Counted from the first letter of the stretch, positions 16,251-27,156 are shown. The stretch: DNA of 64,000 nucleotides from Grimontia hollisae CIP 101886 (GCF_000176515.1 NZ_ADAQ01000013.1:583361-647360); one strand, 5' to 3'. Program-made: numbers and translations. Notes: generated by a model not told the origin, from the sequence alone.

Positions 16251-18395
16251 TTAGAAGAGATCATCACCGTTTAATGTGATGTTTTCAGCATCTGTCCATA
16301 CCGTAATAGTCGAACCCGATGAGCTTTCAAATACATAGGCTTCCAGCGCGTTAACCTGAGGGACATTCAACCCCATAAAGGCAATCATCTCAGCAGAAAG
16401 TTCCGCTGTCGGCTCCGCACCAGCATTGTGGCTCCAGCCTCCGGCGTCCAGATTGAAGGTGTCATCCCCTTCCCCAAGGTATGCCACAAAGCCATCCCAG
16501 TCCCCCGGATCGGTCAGAGAGGCTGACTGGTAAGGATCTGATTGCGCACGGATGGCAAACGCATTTGCAGTGACTGTCTGGTCTCCTTCATCACCGATCA
16601 CCGCTTCCACTTGTGCGATAGGCTTTGGTCCAGATGTGACACCATATGATTTACCGGTCAAGTCAACATTCGCATCACCGTTGACGATCAGTTGGTCAAA
16701 ACCACGGTCTCCCAGATAAATATTGCCATTTTCCTTCAGGAAATTGACGTCAGAAAAATCTTCCTGATCAAAAAGCAGGATGTCGTTCCCTTCACTGCCG
16801 CGATAAAGATCTAGGCCAGAGCCACCATCCAGAATGTAGTCATCATCGTAGCCGGCTTGCAGATAATCATTACCCGCACCGCCATACAACGCATCACTCC
16901 CGCTACCGCCGCGCAGGATGTCATCGCCATCACCACCATAAAGAATGTCATCACCTTCATTGCCCAGCAGCACATCGTTGCCTGCACCACCATAAATCGT
17001 GTCATTGCCGGCACCACCACGCAGGGTATCATCCCCTTCGTTGCCTTCAATGTAATCATCGCCCTGCTCACCGTAGATGGTATCATCACCGCTACCACCC
17101 AGAATGGTGTCGTTGTCACCTTCCGCGAGCACTTTCTGTTTCAATGACACGTTATCGATCAACGCACCATAGCTGTCGGAGCGCCCTTCCGCTTCAAACC
17201 GGACAGTGATGAAATCGACCCCTTGCGGTAACACTACATCGGCAGAAAACGACTCGTAGTGATCGTTCGCTTGTGTGTTAGCAAAATACTTGGAATACAG
17301 TACATTACCCTGAGTATCCAAGACGTTCACTTCGAACTGGCCGGTTGACGTATCCCAGCCACGGTAGCGGTTTGCGTAATCAAAAGAGAGAGCAAGCACC
17401 ACATCACCGTCAGCAGCAAGCCCTTCGACATTAACATCCTGTTGAACCCAGGTGTTTCGGTGGCTGTCGAGTTCCAGAACCGTATTGGTGACATCATTTT
17501 TCGGTGTGCCGCCAAATGCGCCCTGCTGCAATTCAATTTTGCTGGAATTTGGCGTGTACCAGCCAGTAACCTGGTGGTCATTGAACAGGCCCCATTGATT
17601 GGATGTGTTGTTTCCGTAGGTCAGTTCGAAGTCACCATTGACCATGAGTTCACGCGCGCCTGGGCCGGTGCCTTTGTTACCGTAAATCGTATCATTCCCT
17701 TCTCCGCCTTTGAGGGTGTCATTCCCTTCCCCGCCAAAGAGGGTATCGTTACCCTGACCGCCATCGATGTTATCTTCGCCTTCAAAGCCATTGATAGTGT
17801 CATCGAGGCTACCGGCTTTTGCGTTAGTCAGTGAAACATTATCGATCAGTGCGCCGTAACCGTCAGAAGCCCCTTTCCCTTCAAAGCGCAGGGTAAGACC
17901 GGAAGTGCCCTCCGGAACGGAAAAATCCACCTCAAAGCTTTGGTAGCTTTCGTTGGATTGGGTATTTGCAACGTACTTCGAATAAAGAACATTACCGTCG
18001 TCATCCATCACCTTAACCTGGAACTGGCTGGTAGCATGGTTGTCGCCTTTGTAACGGTTGGCATAGTCAAAAGAAAGGGAAAAGGACGCATCACTCGATG
18101 TGGTCAGGCTACTGATATCAACATCCTGCTGAACCCAGGTATTCCCGGTAGAATCCAGCTCTAGCACAGTGTTTGAAGAGGAATTGCTTGGTGTGCCACC
18201 GAAATCTCCCTGCTGAAGTTCAATTTTCATGTTGCCTGGCGTATACCAGCCAGCAACTTGATGATCGTGGAACAAGCCCCACTGATCAGAAGCATCATTT
18301 CCCCAGGCATCGAAATCACCGTTCATCAGTAAGTTTGAATGATTTTTATCTCCGTACAAAAAGTTCGCATTGCCTGTTCCCTTGATATCTGCCAT
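16251..18395 (-). CDS. RTX-repeat (hemolysin-type calcium-binding) protein, paralog B
   Basis: A 714-residue paralog of the next gene on the same strand, collinear over its whole length and sharing long identical runs. It has the same order: module (about 17-187), short RTX block, second module (about 248-415), long RTX block with [17 protein letters not shown]-like units, and a C-terminal region ending in ITVWTDAENITLNGDDLF. The N-terminus MADIKGTGNANFLYGD has no signal peptide. The start is supported by AAGGA before the ATG at 18395. Calcium-dependent folding outside the cell after type I export is inferred from the repeats. The target or ligand is unknown. The gene pair arose by tandem duplication; within each protein the module is duplicated as well. 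Confidence 0.8.
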   Translation of the reverse strand: MADIKGTGNANFLYGDKNHSNLLMNGDFDAWGNDASDQWGLFHDHQVAGWYTPGNMKIELQQGDFGGTPSNSSSNTVLELDSTGNTWVQQDVDISSLTTSSDASFSLSFDYANRYKGDNHATSQFQVKVMDDDGNVLYSKYVANTQSNESYQSFEVDFSVPEGTSGLTLRFEGKGASDGYGALIDNVSLTNAKAGSLDDTINGFEGEDNIDGGQGNDTLFGGEGNDTLKGGEGNDTIYGNKGTGPGARELMVNGDFELTYGNNTSNQWGLFNDHQVTGWYTPNSSKIELQQGAFGGTPKNDVTNTVLELDSHRNTWVQQDVNVEGLAADGDVVLALSFDYANRYRGWDTSTGQFEVNVLDTQGNVLYSKYFANTQANDHYESFSADVVLPQGVDFITVRFEAEGRSDSYGALIDNVSLKQKVLAEGDNDTILGGSGDDTIYGEQGDDYIEGNEGDDTLRGGAGNDTIYGGAGNDVLLGNEGDDILYGGDGDDILRGGSGSDALYGGAGNDYLQAGYDDDYILDGGSGLDLYRGSEGNDILLFDQEDFSDVNFLKENGNIYLGDRGFDQLIVNGDANVDLTGKSYGVTSGPKPIAQVEAVIGDEGDQTVTANAFAIRAQSDPYQSASLTDPGDWDGFVAYLGEGDDTFNLDAGGWSHNAGAEPTAELSAEMIAFMGLNVPQVNALEAYVFESSSGSTITVWTDAENITLNGDDLF

Positions 18396-19136
18396 GTCCT
18401 TATCTCATCAATTGTTGTTATTCACTGTGCTGATGGTGTGGCGAGGACGGCTACTCATCCCAGCAATGGGTGATCGCACGTATCGTTATGCACTCAACGT
18501 TAAGATCACGACATACTTTCAGCACTAAGATGTGACAGGAGTTTTATTGACAAGACAATCAATAGCAATAGTTTTGGAGAAAGATCACGCAATTATCATG
18601 GTGCAGGTTTAATGCTCCAGGCGTAAATAACGACAAAAGTGGCATTTAAAATAACTAATAAAGTATGAGATGTAATAAATCAGGACATTCGATAACCATC
18701 AAAGAGAAATGCCAGATCACCTTAGCTGCAAACTAATAACAGCATGACCACTTAGATAAACATGAAAGTCTAAAATATTAAACACACCAAAGAAACACTC
18801 ATAACATGATGTAATTTAAGATAATTTTAAAGATTCCCGCCCCCAAACCAAGCAAGCGTATTAAAACGATGCACGTATCTTTGCTGCAGTCCTGATGACG
18901 AGACGCTATTTCCAAAATAATCTGGTGGGTAATTCATTTATGAACTATCTGTTAAATAACTGACGACAAGCTCACTAAATGTTTTTTAAGGAAAATGAGC
19001 AAATTTGTCAGAGTGTGTATTCAGGGAGCGGAGGGATATACCAATGCGCTTACGCGCAACAATGTGGAACAACACACAAAAGCACACGTCGACGTCGGCG
19101 GTCTGTTTAAATGCCATTTAGCGGGAGGCTAATAAG
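18396..19136. other. AT-rich 740-base gap between the RTX gene and the chemoreceptor gene
   Basis: It separates two divergent genes and must hold the promoters of both. It is clearly more AT-rich than its surroundings and has many stops in all frames. I see a TTGACA at 18547-18552 without a convincing -10, and no sigma-28 motif before the chemoreceptor gene. No RNA gene or repeat was recognised. Confidence 0.5.
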
Positions 19137-21092
19137 ATGTTAGGCAAACTTAAGCTTGCGCAACAACTTACATTATCTTTTTCAGCAGTACTGGTGCTAC
19201 TGCTCGTTGTTTCAACAATGGCCTATCGTGGCCTGTCTGAAGGGTTTACTAATTTCACCGATTACCGCGGTCTTGCCCGTAGCTCAAACCAAGCCAGTGA
19301 AGCCCAAAAGCTGCTACTCAGCGCTAGGCTTTCTGCCCTGAAATACCTGAAAACACAAGATCCAGATCAAATCGACAAGGTCGAGAAAGACATCGCTGAC
19401 GTTGAAAAGGTCATTGAATCCATTCTTGAAGCCGAGACTAACCCCAGCAGGATCAGTGATCTAAATGAAGCAAGACAGCTAATTAATCGATATGGCGAGA
19501 CATTCAAACTGGTGGTAAATGATTTTGATGACAAGAACGTCGTCGTCAACAAAGCGCTTCACCCCAACGGCCTCAAGATGCGTCAGACAATGACAAAAAT
19601 CATTGAGGATTCATCAGCAGACGGAGAAGTGGGTTCTCTCTTTTATGCCTCGATCGCACAGGAACACTTACTGTTGGGCAGATTATATGCTGCCCAGTAT
19701 TTGATCAGTAACACCGAAACTGACCTGCAACGCGCCTTCGAAGAGCTTAATAAAGTCGTCCAACCCTTGAATAACCTGAAACGTCTCCTCACTTCTCCAT
19801 CAGAAAAAGCGATGGTTGACGCGTTTTCTGATTCGCATCTGGCATACATTTCCGCTTTACAACGGACGGCGGAGATCATCAAAGACCGAAACGAGAGAAT
19901 TTCAGGCACATTAGATGTTATCGGACCGCGAGTTACCGACAGCCTCACCGATTTTAGAGCATCCATTCGAGCATCTCAGGATACCTTGGGCCCAGAAGCT
20001 CAATCCAACAGCGAAACAGCTGTACAAACAGTGATCACAGTATCAGCTGTCGCGATTCTTATTGGCATGCTGCTCAGTGTTCTCGTCACCCGGGCTATCC
20101 GAAAACCTATTGGCGGAGAACCCGTCCAAATTGCCGAAATAGCGCGAAAAATCGCCAAAGGCGATCTTACTCAGTCCTTCGACAGTAAAGGTGCCAAAAC
20201 CGGTATCTTTGCTGCGATGGGTGAAATGAACGGTAATCTCAGGGAAATCGTTGTCCAGCTCTCTGATTCGGTCAAAACACTGACCAGTGCTTCCGGTACG
20301 CTGGTTAATGTGACACAAGAGACGGCACGAAATTCTGAGGATCAAGCCGACCAGTTGGGGCAAACTGCCACAGCAATGCATGAGCTTTCTGCGACTGTCG
20401 ATGATATCGCCAAAAACGCTCAACAAGCATCAGACGTTGCCAACGAAGCAGACAGGCACTCTCAGGAAGGTCAGATGGTATTGGAAGATACCCGCATGAG
20501 CATCCAGAATCTGGTGAACAACATCGGCGATGTCAGCCAAATCATCAGTAACCTGGAAAATGAAACCAAAAACGTCGGCAGCATTCTTGATACGATTCGT
20601 GACATTGCTGAACAGACCAATTTACTTGCGCTAAATGCCGCCATCGAAGCAGCACGAGCCGGTGAACAAGGCCGCGGGTTTGCCGTCGTCGCCGATGAAG
20701 TACGCAGTCTCGCCAGCCGTACACAACAAAGCACAGAGGAAATCCAAACCCTTATCACCCGGTTGCAAAGTGAATCCAAACGTTCTGTTGAGTCCATGCA
20801 GAGAAGTGCCGTCGAAGCGGAAGAGACCGCAGAAAAAGCCAACAAGACCAGCGATGCCCTCAATGCGATCACAGAATCCGTCGCTACGATTCGCGATATG
20901 AACCATCAGATCGCGGTCGCTGCTGAAGAGCAAAATACTGTGGTATCTGGTATCAGTGAATCTGTTGAGCACCTGAATGAGTTGGGTAAAGGCACGGCTT
21001 CCGGCGCTGAGAAGCTCTCCAAAGAGGCCAACGACCTAACAAAAATCACACAAGGTGTTAATGAGATTGTAGGTAAGTTTTCCATCGGTTAA
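19137..21092 (+). CDS. Methyl-accepting chemotaxis protein with a large helical periplasmic sensor
   Basis: A 651-residue transmembrane chemoreceptor. TM1 is at about residues 10-30. A periplasmic region of about 260 residues follows, rich in heptad-like helices, which is the size and character of a helical bimodular (HBM) sensor. TM2 ([19 protein letters not shown], about 300-320) leads to a HAMP domain and a cytoplasmic signalling hairpin. The conserved tip [37 protein letters not shown] is intact. HBM receptors such as McpS bind TCA-cycle acids, but no ligand can be assigned here. GGGAGG precedes the ATG at 19137. Monocistronic. Confidence 0.9.
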   Translation: MLGKLKLAQQLTLSFSAVLVLLLVVSTMAYRGLSEGFTNFTDYRGLARSSNQASEAQKLLLSARLSALKYLKTQDPDQIDKVEKDIADVEKVIESILEAETNPSRISDLNEARQLINRYGETFKLVVNDFDDKNVVVNKALHPNGLKMRQTMTKIIEDSSADGEVGSLFYASIAQEHLLLGRLYAAQYLISNTETDLQRAFEELNKVVQPLNNLKRLLTSPSEKAMVDAFSDSHLAYISALQRTAEIIKDRNERISGTLDVIGPRVTDSLTDFRASIRASQDTLGPEAQSNSETAVQTVITVSAVAILIGMLLSVLVTRAIRKPIGGEPVQIAEIARKIAKGDLTQSFDSKGAKTGIFAAMGEMNGNLREIVVQLSDSVKTLTSASGTLVNVTQETARNSEDQADQLGQTATAMHELSATVDDIAKNAQQASDVANEADRHSQEGQMVLEDTRMSIQNLVNNIGDVSQIISNLENETKNVGSILDTIRDIAEQTNLLALNAAIEAARAGEQGRGFAVVADEVRSLASRTQQSTEEIQTLITRLQSESKRSVESMQRSAVEAEETAEKANKTSDALNAITESVATIRDMNHQIAVAAEEQNTVVSGISESVEHLNELGKGTASGAEKLSKEANDLTKITQGVNEIVGKFSIG

Positions 21093-21110
21093 CCTTGAGG
21101 AAACAAGAAG

Positions 21111-21142
21111 AAAAACGCGCCGCTGTCTATGGCGCGTTTTTT
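21111..21142. terminator. Terminator of the chemoreceptor gene
   Basis: AAAAACGCGCC (21111-21121) pairs with GGCGCGTTTTT (21131-21141). It has a T-run on the plus strand and an A-run before the stem, so it can work in both directions. Confidence 0.85.
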
Positions 21143-21174
21143 ATGCCTGCTTGTTAGGGTCACACTGGTTCCTG

Positions 21175-21200
21175 AAAAAAGCAGCTTTCGCTGCTTTTTA
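21175..21200. terminator. Terminator downstream of topA
   Basis: AAAAAAGCAGC, loop TTTC, GCTGCTTTTT lies just after the topA stop on the minus strand and is symmetrical, so it can end transcription from both sides. Confidence 0.85.
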
Positions 21201-21216
21201 AATAGGTGGGAAGTAT

Positions 21217-23838
21217 TTACTTCTTCTTGCGTTTATCCGTAATTTCCCACTGGCCGTTAACAAATAACCCCGTCCAACCGGTTGGTTTACCGTCATCTTC
21301 GGTACGCACATAATTCTCTTTGCTCTTGCGGCTAAAACGAACTACGGCTTTACGACCATCAGGATCTGCGGTCGGCGCCTCTGCCAAATACTGGAGTTTC
21401 TCGGGCAGGCGATCTTTAAAACGGGCCAGTTCTTCTACCAGCGGCGCACGGGTCTCACGCGATTTCGGGAAGTTACTCGCAGCCAGAAACAAGCCTGATG
21501 CACCGTCACGAAGCACAAAGTACGCGTCTGAGTTTTCACAAGGCAGTTCAGGGAAGTGGATCGGATCTTCTTTTGGTGGTGCAACTTCACCGTTCTTCAG
21601 GATCTTGCGGGTGTTTTTACAGGTTTCGCTGGTGCAATCCATGTACTTACCAAAACGGCCATTTTTCAGCACCATATCAGAGCCACACTTATCACACTCC
21701 ACTACCGGACCATCATACCCTTTGAGCTTGAACTCGCCTTTCTCAACCACGTAGCCGTCACAGCTTGGGTTGTTACCACAAACATGCAGTTTACGCTCCT
21801 GATCAATCAGGTAGGCGTCCATCGCGGTTTCACATTTCGGGCAACGTTTCTTCGCGCGCAAGGCTTCGGTTTCAACGTCTTCTTCCAACACATTGACGAT
21901 GCCTTCTTCATCCATCAGATTGATGGTGGTCTTGCAGCGTTCTTTCGGCGGCAGCGCATACCCTGAACATCCCAGGAATACACCGGTCGACGCCGTACGG
22001 ATCCCCATTTTACGGCCACAGGTTGGGCAGTCGATGTCAGTCAGCACAATACTGTTTGGTTTCATGCCGCCTTCGCCTTCATCCAGCTCCGCCCTTTCAA
22101 GGTCGCCGGTGAAGTCTTTAAAGAAGTTGTTCAGCACCGCTTTCCAGTCTTCAGAGCCCATCGCAATCTGGTCGAGCTGCTCTTCCATGCGTGCCGTAAA
22201 GTCGTAGTCCATCAGATCGGCAAAGCTTGCATCCAGACGGTCGGTAACGATCTCACCCATCTTCTCTGCGTAAAAACGGCGCTGCTCAACGCGTACATAA
22301 CCGCGATCCTGAATGGTTGAGATAATAGATGCGTACGTCGACGGACGGCCGATACCACGCTTCTCAAGTTCTTTAACCAGTGCTGCTTCGGTATAACGGG
22401 CTGGCGGTTTGGTGAAGTGTTGTTTCGGGTCGACCTTGTCCAGCGTCAGCACTTCACCAACATCAACATGTGGCAATGTGGTGTCTTCATTTTTACCCAT
22501 TGGGCGTTGAACGCGTGTCCAACCATCAAAGCGCAAAGTACGGCCTTTGGCTTTCAGGGTAAACTCCCCTGCTTCCACGGTAATGGTGCTGGAATCGTAT
22601 TTCGCCGGTGTCATCTGGCACGCGACAAACTGGCGCCAAATTAGGTCATAGAGTCGATGGGCGTCTGGATCCATACCTTGCAGATCGTCGGCTTTCACAT
22701 CCACACTTGAAGGACGGATCGCCTCGTGCGCTTCCTGTGCATTGCTTTTTGAACCGTAGACGTTGGCAGACGGTGGCAGGTATTTCTCGCCGTATTCACT
22801 GCTGATAAAACCGCGTGCGGCTTCCACAGCCTCTTTACTCAGGTTGGTGGAGTCGGTACGCATATAGGTGATGTAACCCGCTTCATAGAGGCGCTGTGCC
22901 AGCATCATGGTTTTCTTAACGCCAAAGCCCATACGGGTGCTCGCCGCCTGTTGCAGCGTCGAGGTAATAAAGGGGGCAGATGGCTTGCTGCTGGTCGGGC
23001 GATCTTCACGATCAACCACTTTATACGTTGCCTTTTTCAGCGCATCCGTTGCCGCCATCGCCTGTGCTTCATTGAGCGGCTTAAAGGCTTCATGGTTTTG
23101 CTGGGCTACAACCAAGCGCAGCACATGTTGGCTCGCCGTGGTCGTATCGGTATGGATATCCCAATACTCCTGCGGAACAAACGCTTTGATTTCATGCTCA
23201 CGTTCCACCAGCAGTTTTACAGCGACTGACTGAACACGGCCTGCAGATAAACCACGCGCCACTTTTTTCCAAAGTAGCGGCGAAACCATAAAGCCGACAA
23301 CGCGGTCAAGGAAGCGACGTGCCTGTTGGGCATTGACACCCGACATATTCAGCTCACCCGGAGCTTCAAAAGCTTGCTGGATGGCGTTCTTGGTAATTTC
23401 GTTAAAGACAACACGCTTAAAACGGCTTTCTTCGCCACCGATGATTTCCCGCAAGTGCCAGGCAATCGCCTCTCCCTCGCGGTCTAAATCCGTTGCGAGA
23501 TAAACGTAATCCGCTTTCTCTGCCAGCGCTTTCAGTTCCTGTACGACTTTTTCTTTGCCTGGAAGGATTTGATAGTTCGCTTTCCAGTCACGGTAGGGGT
23601 CGACACCCATTTTATTGATTAGCGCGTTTTTCTCTTTTTCTTTTCTGATGCGTTCTTTTTCTTCCGCACTCAACCCTTTCGTTGAAACAGGCGCTGCTTT
23701 CTTGCCGCCTTGTGCGGCACCGGTAGGCAGATCGCGGACATGACCAACGCTCGATTTCACGATGAAGTCTTTGCCCAGATATTTATTGATCGTTTTTGCC
23801 TTTGCCGGGGACTCCACGATAACGAGAGATTTACCCAT
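21217..23838 (-). CDS. topA: DNA topoisomerase I
   Basis: The type IA topoisomerase that relaxes negative supercoils. It is 873 residues, in line with gammaproteobacterial TopA. The N-terminal Toprim domain contains [12 protein letters not shown] and the acidic segment [13 protein letters not shown]. The catalytic tyrosine is in [12 protein letters not shown] near residue 328. The C-terminal half has three four-cysteine zinc fingers (CPTCGRKM..., CPKCETAM..., CDKCGSDM...), followed by further zinc-ribbon-like TopA C-terminal repeats and a lysine-rich tail. No truncation is seen. It is transcribed away from yciN. Confidence 0.97.
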   Translation of the reverse strand: MGKSLVIVESPAKAKTINKYLGKDFIVKSSVGHVRDLPTGAAQGGKKAAPVSTKGLSAEEKERIRKEKEKNALINKMGVDPYRDWKANYQILPGKEKVVQELKALAEKADYVYLATDLDREGEAIAWHLREIIGGEESRFKRVVFNEITKNAIQQAFEAPGELNMSGVNAQQARRFLDRVVGFMVSPLLWKKVARGLSAGRVQSVAVKLLVEREHEIKAFVPQEYWDIHTDTTTASQHVLRLVVAQQNHEAFKPLNEAQAMAATDALKKATYKVVDREDRPTSSKPSAPFITSTLQQAASTRMGFGVKKTMMLAQRLYEAGYITYMRTDSTNLSKEAVEAARGFISSEYGEKYLPPSANVYGSKSNAQEAHEAIRPSSVDVKADDLQGMDPDAHRLYDLIWRQFVACQMTPAKYDSSTITVEAGEFTLKAKGRTLRFDGWTRVQRPMGKNEDTTLPHVDVGEVLTLDKVDPKQHFTKPPARYTEAALVKELEKRGIGRPSTYASIISTIQDRGYVRVEQRRFYAEKMGEIVTDRLDASFADLMDYDFTARMEEQLDQIAMGSEDWKAVLNNFFKDFTGDLERAELDEGEGGMKPNSIVLTDIDCPTCGRKMGIRTASTGVFLGCSGYALPPKERCKTTINLMDEEGIVNVLEEDVETEALRAKKRCPKCETAMDAYLIDQERKLHVCGNNPSCDGYVVEKGEFKLKGYDGPVVECDKCGSDMVLKNGRFGKYMDCTSETCKNTRKILKNGEVAPPKEDPIHFPELPCENSDAYFVLRDGASGLFLAASNFPKSRETRAPLVEELARFKDRLPEKLQYLAEAPTADPDGRKAVVRFSRKSKENYVRTEDDGKPTGWTGLFVNGQWEITDKRKKK

Positions 23839-24256
23839 AGTGACCTAATACGCCCTCGCGTTTCTCATTCATTAAAATTATTCAAATCGTATGTATGCAA
23901 TGAGTGCTTTTCACTCGGAGCGCATACTGACGCTTTTTTTAATATTGGGCGACTCGATCCGAATATCAACCAGTTTCTGTCTAAATGGCCCCGATTGGTT
24001 GCTGCTTCCGCACTTGTTTACCAATTGTTAACTTCAAGTTCTAGCCACCGACGGTGATTTGCCATCTCTGCATTAATAAGCGGGCTAATCATTACCATTG
24101 ACCGGCGCCTCTTTGCCATCCCATATCGAATTTTTCTGGCTTAGCTCACAATAAGGACCACAAGGCGCTAATTCTTTAAGCAGTTTCAAACCTGCTGTTT
24201 TTTGGTTTTCCAGCGCTATAATGTCACCTGATTTTATGACCCGAACCGAAAAGAAA
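23839..24256. other. Divergent control region between topA and yciN
   Basis: About 420 bases with no gene. On the plus strand a TATAAT (24217-24222) lies 35 bases before the yciN ATG with no good -35. The topA promoters must lie here on the minus strand but none stands out. The short frames in this stretch are not convincing. Confidence 0.45.
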
Positions 24257-24505
24257 ATGGCTGAAAAAACATCTATCTGCGCTGAAGACTTGCTTAAAAT
24301 CGCAAACCAAATGATCCGTGAGCACGACGCTTACATTGATGGCATGCACGCTGACTCTGTGGAAGAAAAAGCCGGCGTCATGGTGTTTAAAGGGGAATAT
24401 TTCTTAGATGGCAACGGATTACCTACCCCAAAAACCACGGCGGTATTTAATATGTTTAAATACCTGGCACACCACTTGTCAAAGCAATATACACTTGAGA
24501 AATGA
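24257..24505 (+). CDS. yciN: YciN family protein (DUF2498)
   Basis: A small cytoplasmic protein of 82 residues, clearly the YciN family known from E. coli next to topA: the segments IANQMIREHDAYIDGM, GVMVFKGEYFLDGNGLPT and TTAVFNMFKYLAHHLS align along its whole length. Function is unknown. The start at 24257 (MAEKTSICAEDLL) fits the family; an in-frame ATG at 24221 would overlap the likely -10. The neighbours topA and sohB are the same as in enteric bacteria. Confidence 0.88.
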   Translation: MAEKTSICAEDLLKIANQMIREHDAYIDGMHADSVEEKAGVMVFKGEYFLDGNGLPTPKTTAVFNMFKYLAHHLSKQYTLEK

Positions 24506-24522
24506 TGCCTGTTCGGTAAAAG

Positions 24523-24557
24523 AATGCCACCGTTTAGAGTGGCATTTGCGTCTTTTT
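24523..24557 (+). terminator. Terminator of yciN
   Basis: AATGCCAC (24523-24530) pairs with GTGGCATT (24539-24546), followed by TGCGTCTTTTTT. It lies between yciN and the convergent DUF805 gene. Confidence 0.75.
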
Positions 24558-24970
24558 TAACCTTCAAACACGGCGGTGTCTTTATTTTCGTCTTTATGAA
24601 TATCACCACCGCCTGAACCCGGCTTCTGCCCGCGCCCTTTGGGGTCTGAGCCATATTGGTTTGGTCCTGGTGTTCCATCCAAAATGCCCAGTTCCACCAG
24701 TGCAAAAATTGGCCCTACTAAAGGCAGGAAAGTGACAACAATCCACCAGGGACTTTTATTCCGGTCTTTAAGGCGTTTGATATTCAATGCAATCGAAGCA
24801 TATATGGCAAAGAGTGAAATCGCCAATGCCAATGCATCTAACATCACATTACCGCCTTGATAAAAGAAAGTTGGCAACACCATGATTAACACAGGAATAC
24901 TGTAAAGCCAGTAATCACGGCGTCTCATTCGGCCTTCAAAAGAAAGCAGCGCCCACTTTTGGTTGTTCAT
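24557..24970 (-). CDS. DUF805 family inner-membrane protein
   Basis: A 137-residue membrane protein of the DUF805 family. Near the N-terminus SFEGRMRRRDYWLY is the family signature (R-x-x-YW). Three hydrophobic segments follow (about 20-38, 45-63, 78-98), with the conserved NIKRLKDRNKSPWW between the second and third. The tail from about residue 108 is hydrophilic and rich in glycine and lysine. Function is unknown. The ATG at 24970 has AGGAG six bases upstream; the longer frame overlaps the 3-prime end of sohB. It lies 8 bases after sohB and is probably co-transcribed with it. Confidence 0.82.
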   Translation of the reverse strand: MNNQKWALLSFEGRMRRRDYWLYSIPVLIMVLPTFFYQGGNVMLDALALAISLFAIYASIALNIKRLKDRNKSPWWIVVTFLPLVGPIFALVELGILDGTPGPNQYGSDPKGRGQKPGSGGGDIHKDENKDTAVFEG

Positions 24971-24978
24971 CTTTACTC

Positions 24979-26037
24979 CTAAACGATTGGTCGCTGACCG
25001 CGGCTGATCCACTTCAACAGCACCCGATCAAGTACATCTGCTGATGCGCCTGCCAATTTCTCAGCCAGCTTCTTACGTTGAACATATTTTACGCCCAGAA
25101 CATCTTTTTCTTTCACTGCTGACACCAGGTAATCATCACTGGTTCCAATGCTGTCAATCAATCCCAGCGGCAGTGCCTGATTACCAAACCAGTGTTCACC
25201 GGTCGCCACTTTTTCCAGATCCAGTGAAGGACGGTGATCAGCAATAAACTGTTTGAACAGGGCATGGGTTTCTTCAAGTTCAGTGAGAAACTTTTCACGT
25301 GCTTTGTCCGTGTTTTCACCAAACATGGTCAGTGTCCGTTTAAACTCACCGGCAGTCAGTTGCTCAAACTCAATATCATGTTTTTTCAAAAGCTTATTGA
25401 AGTTTGGCAGTTGGGCAATCACCCCGATAGACCCGACTACAGCGAATGGTGCAGCAACGATCTTATCCGCCACACATGCCATCATGTATCCCCCGCTTGC
25501 AGCCACTTTATCAACGGCGACAGTCAGGGGAATACCCGCCTGTTTAATACGATCAAGCTGGGAAGACGCAAGGCCATAGGCATGAACCATGCCGCCACCG
25601 CTTTCCAAACGGACAAGCACTTCATCGCCTGCTTTGGCAACGGCCAGAATCGCCGTCACTTCTTCGCGCAATGAGGCCACTTCACGGGCATCAATACTGC
25701 CTTTAAAGTCCACCACAAACACATGCGGTTTACGGCTTTGCTCCAAGGAGGCCTTGTCAGTCATTTTCTTCGCTTCAGCTTTGGCTTCTTTCGCCTTAGC
25801 TTTTTCGGCCTTTTTATCCGCCTTGTCACGTGCTTTCAATACTGCTTCATCATAAAGATGGGATTCCATTGAATGGATAAGATCTTTATGCTTTTCAGTC
25901 AGATTAGTAATTTCCAACTCACCTTTTGGGCCGTGTTTTCCACCGGCACTTTTCACTATCAACAGTACCACAATCACGGCAACTGCAAAGGTCAGCACTT
26001 TCGCCAGGAAAAGGCCGTAATCAAGCAAGAATTCCAA
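24979..26037 (-). CDS. sohB: Inner-membrane protease SohB (SppA/S49 family)
   Basis: A membrane-anchored serine peptidase of family S49, 352 residues. The N-terminus (FLLDYGLFLAKVLTFAVAVIVVLL region, residues 3-27) is one transmembrane anchor, followed by a lysine- and alanine-rich linker. The catalytic domain starts near residue 105 with VFVVDFKGSIDAREV. The Ser nucleophile is in KVAASGGYMMA, and the general-base Lys is probably in TAGEFKRT. The gene sits next to yciK and topA as in other gammaproteobacteria. SohB was found in E. coli as a multicopy suppressor of degP (htrA) mutants. Confidence 0.94.
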   Translation of the reverse strand: MEFLLDYGLFLAKVLTFAVAVIVVLLIVKSAGGKHGPKGELEITNLTEKHKDLIHSMESHLYDEAVLKARDKADKKAEKAKAKEAKAEAKKMTDKASLEQSRKPHVFVVDFKGSIDAREVASLREEVTAILAVAKAGDEVLVRLESGGGMVHAYGLASSQLDRIKQAGIPLTVAVDKVAASGGYMMACVADKIVAAPFAVVGSIGVIAQLPNFNKLLKKHDIEFEQLTAGEFKRTLTMFGENTDKAREKFLTELEETHALFKQFIADHRPSLDLEKVATGEHWFGNQALPLGLIDSIGTSDDYLVSAVKEKDVLGVKYVQRKKLAEKLAGASADVLDRVLLKWISRGQRPIV

Positions 26038-26340
26038 ACTTTATCCTCGTTTATTGTTATTTCTGCATGGGGTTTAATAATACGCAGAATGTTAGGTATC
26101 GCGCCATTCTACTAGACATTGAGCCCCAAACAACCCGAAGTTTCAGTAAGCCAAAATCAGATTCATGATTGAGGCATCCCATGCTGTTCTAACAACCCAT
26201 GTCGCTTTCTCTTCATTGCACTGTTGTTTCTGATTCCAAAGCCACTTTACAATGTGACATACCCAACGTGCTTCTGGCTCGCAGCTTGCGGGCAACAAAT
26301 TAGCAAGCACTCAAGACCAAAAGAAAAGGAATATTGTAAC
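26038..26340. other. Divergent control region between sohB and yciK
   Basis: About 300 bases. A plus-strand promoter candidate is TTGTTT (26224-26229) and TACAAT (26248-26253) with an 18-base spacer, giving a leader of about 80 bases for yciK. Nothing else was recognised. Confidence 0.4.
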
Positions 26341-27084
26341 GTGGAGTATCAAGTAGCAGCCGATGCATTGAATGGCAAAGTGATTCTGGTTACCGGCGCA
26401 GGTGACGGTATTGGCCACCAGGCTGCCCTCAGTTACGCGCAACACGGTGCAACCGTCATTCTGCTGGGACGCACAGTGAAGAAGCTGGAAAGCGTTTATG
26501 ACGAGATTGAAGCGGCAGGATATCCGCAGCCCGCGATCATTCCACTGGATATGTTAGGTGCAATACGCCAGCACTATCTCGACATGGCAGACACCATTGA
26601 ACAGCAATTCGGTAAACTCGATGGCGTATTACACAATGCCGGTATGCTGGGTGTATTAAGCCCATTCGATCAAATCGAAGAAAAAGCCTACGACGACGTC
26701 ATGCAGGTCAATGTGAAAGCAACCTTCCTGATGACTCAGGCACTGCTGCCCCTGATTCAAAAATCAGACGATGGCCGCATTGTCTTCACCTCTTCAACCG
26801 TTGGGCACTCAGGTCGGGCTTTCTGGGGCACGTATGCTATCTCAAAATTCGCCACCGAGGGCATGATGCAAGTACTGGCTGATGAGCTGAGCAACACGCG
26901 GGTGAAGGTAAATGCGATCAACCCTGGTGGTACCCGTACAAAAATGCGTGCGTCGGCGTTTCCAGCAGAAGATGCTAACAATCTGAAAACACCGCTGGAT
27001 ATCATGCCCCTCTACCTTTATTTGATGGCACCGGAAGGAAAAGACATTAATGGTCAGTGTATTGATGCGCAGCCGAAGCGGTAG
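26341..27084 (+). CDS. yciK: YciK family short-chain oxidoreductase
   Basis: A 247-residue short-chain dehydrogenase/reductase of the YciK family. The NAD(P)-binding motif TGAGDGIG is near residues 19-26, the NAG motif is in VLHNAGMLG, the catalytic Ser is in VFTSSTVGH, and the Tyr-x-x-x-Lys pair is in YAISKFA. The reaction in cells is not known. I chose the GTG at 26341, where the protein begins VEYQVAADALNGKVILVTG, matching the family start and lying 10 bases after AAAAGGA. The frame is open upstream to 26224, but that part looks untranslated. Confidence 0.88.
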   Translation: MEYQVAADALNGKVILVTGAGDGIGHQAALSYAQHGATVILLGRTVKKLESVYDEIEAAGYPQPAIIPLDMLGAIRQHYLDMADTIEQQFGKLDGVLHNAGMLGVLSPFDQIEEKAYDDVMQVNVKATFLMTQALLPLIQKSDDGRIVFTSSTVGHSGRAFWGTYAISKFATEGMMQVLADELSNTRVKVNAINPGGTRTKMRASAFPAEDANNLKTPLDIMPLYLYLMAPEGKDINGQCIDAQPKR

Positions 27085-27106
27085 AGATATGTTGATCTAG
27101 AACGAT

Positions 27107-27133
27107 AAAAGCCAGCATTTTCTGCTGGCTTTC
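27107..27133. terminator. Bidirectional terminator between yciK and rluB
   Basis: AAAGCCAGCA, loop TTTTC, TGCTGGCTTT lies between two convergent genes; T-rich sequence occurs on both sides. Confidence 0.8.
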
Positions 27134-27156
27134 CTTTACTTTACGCATTAACACCG

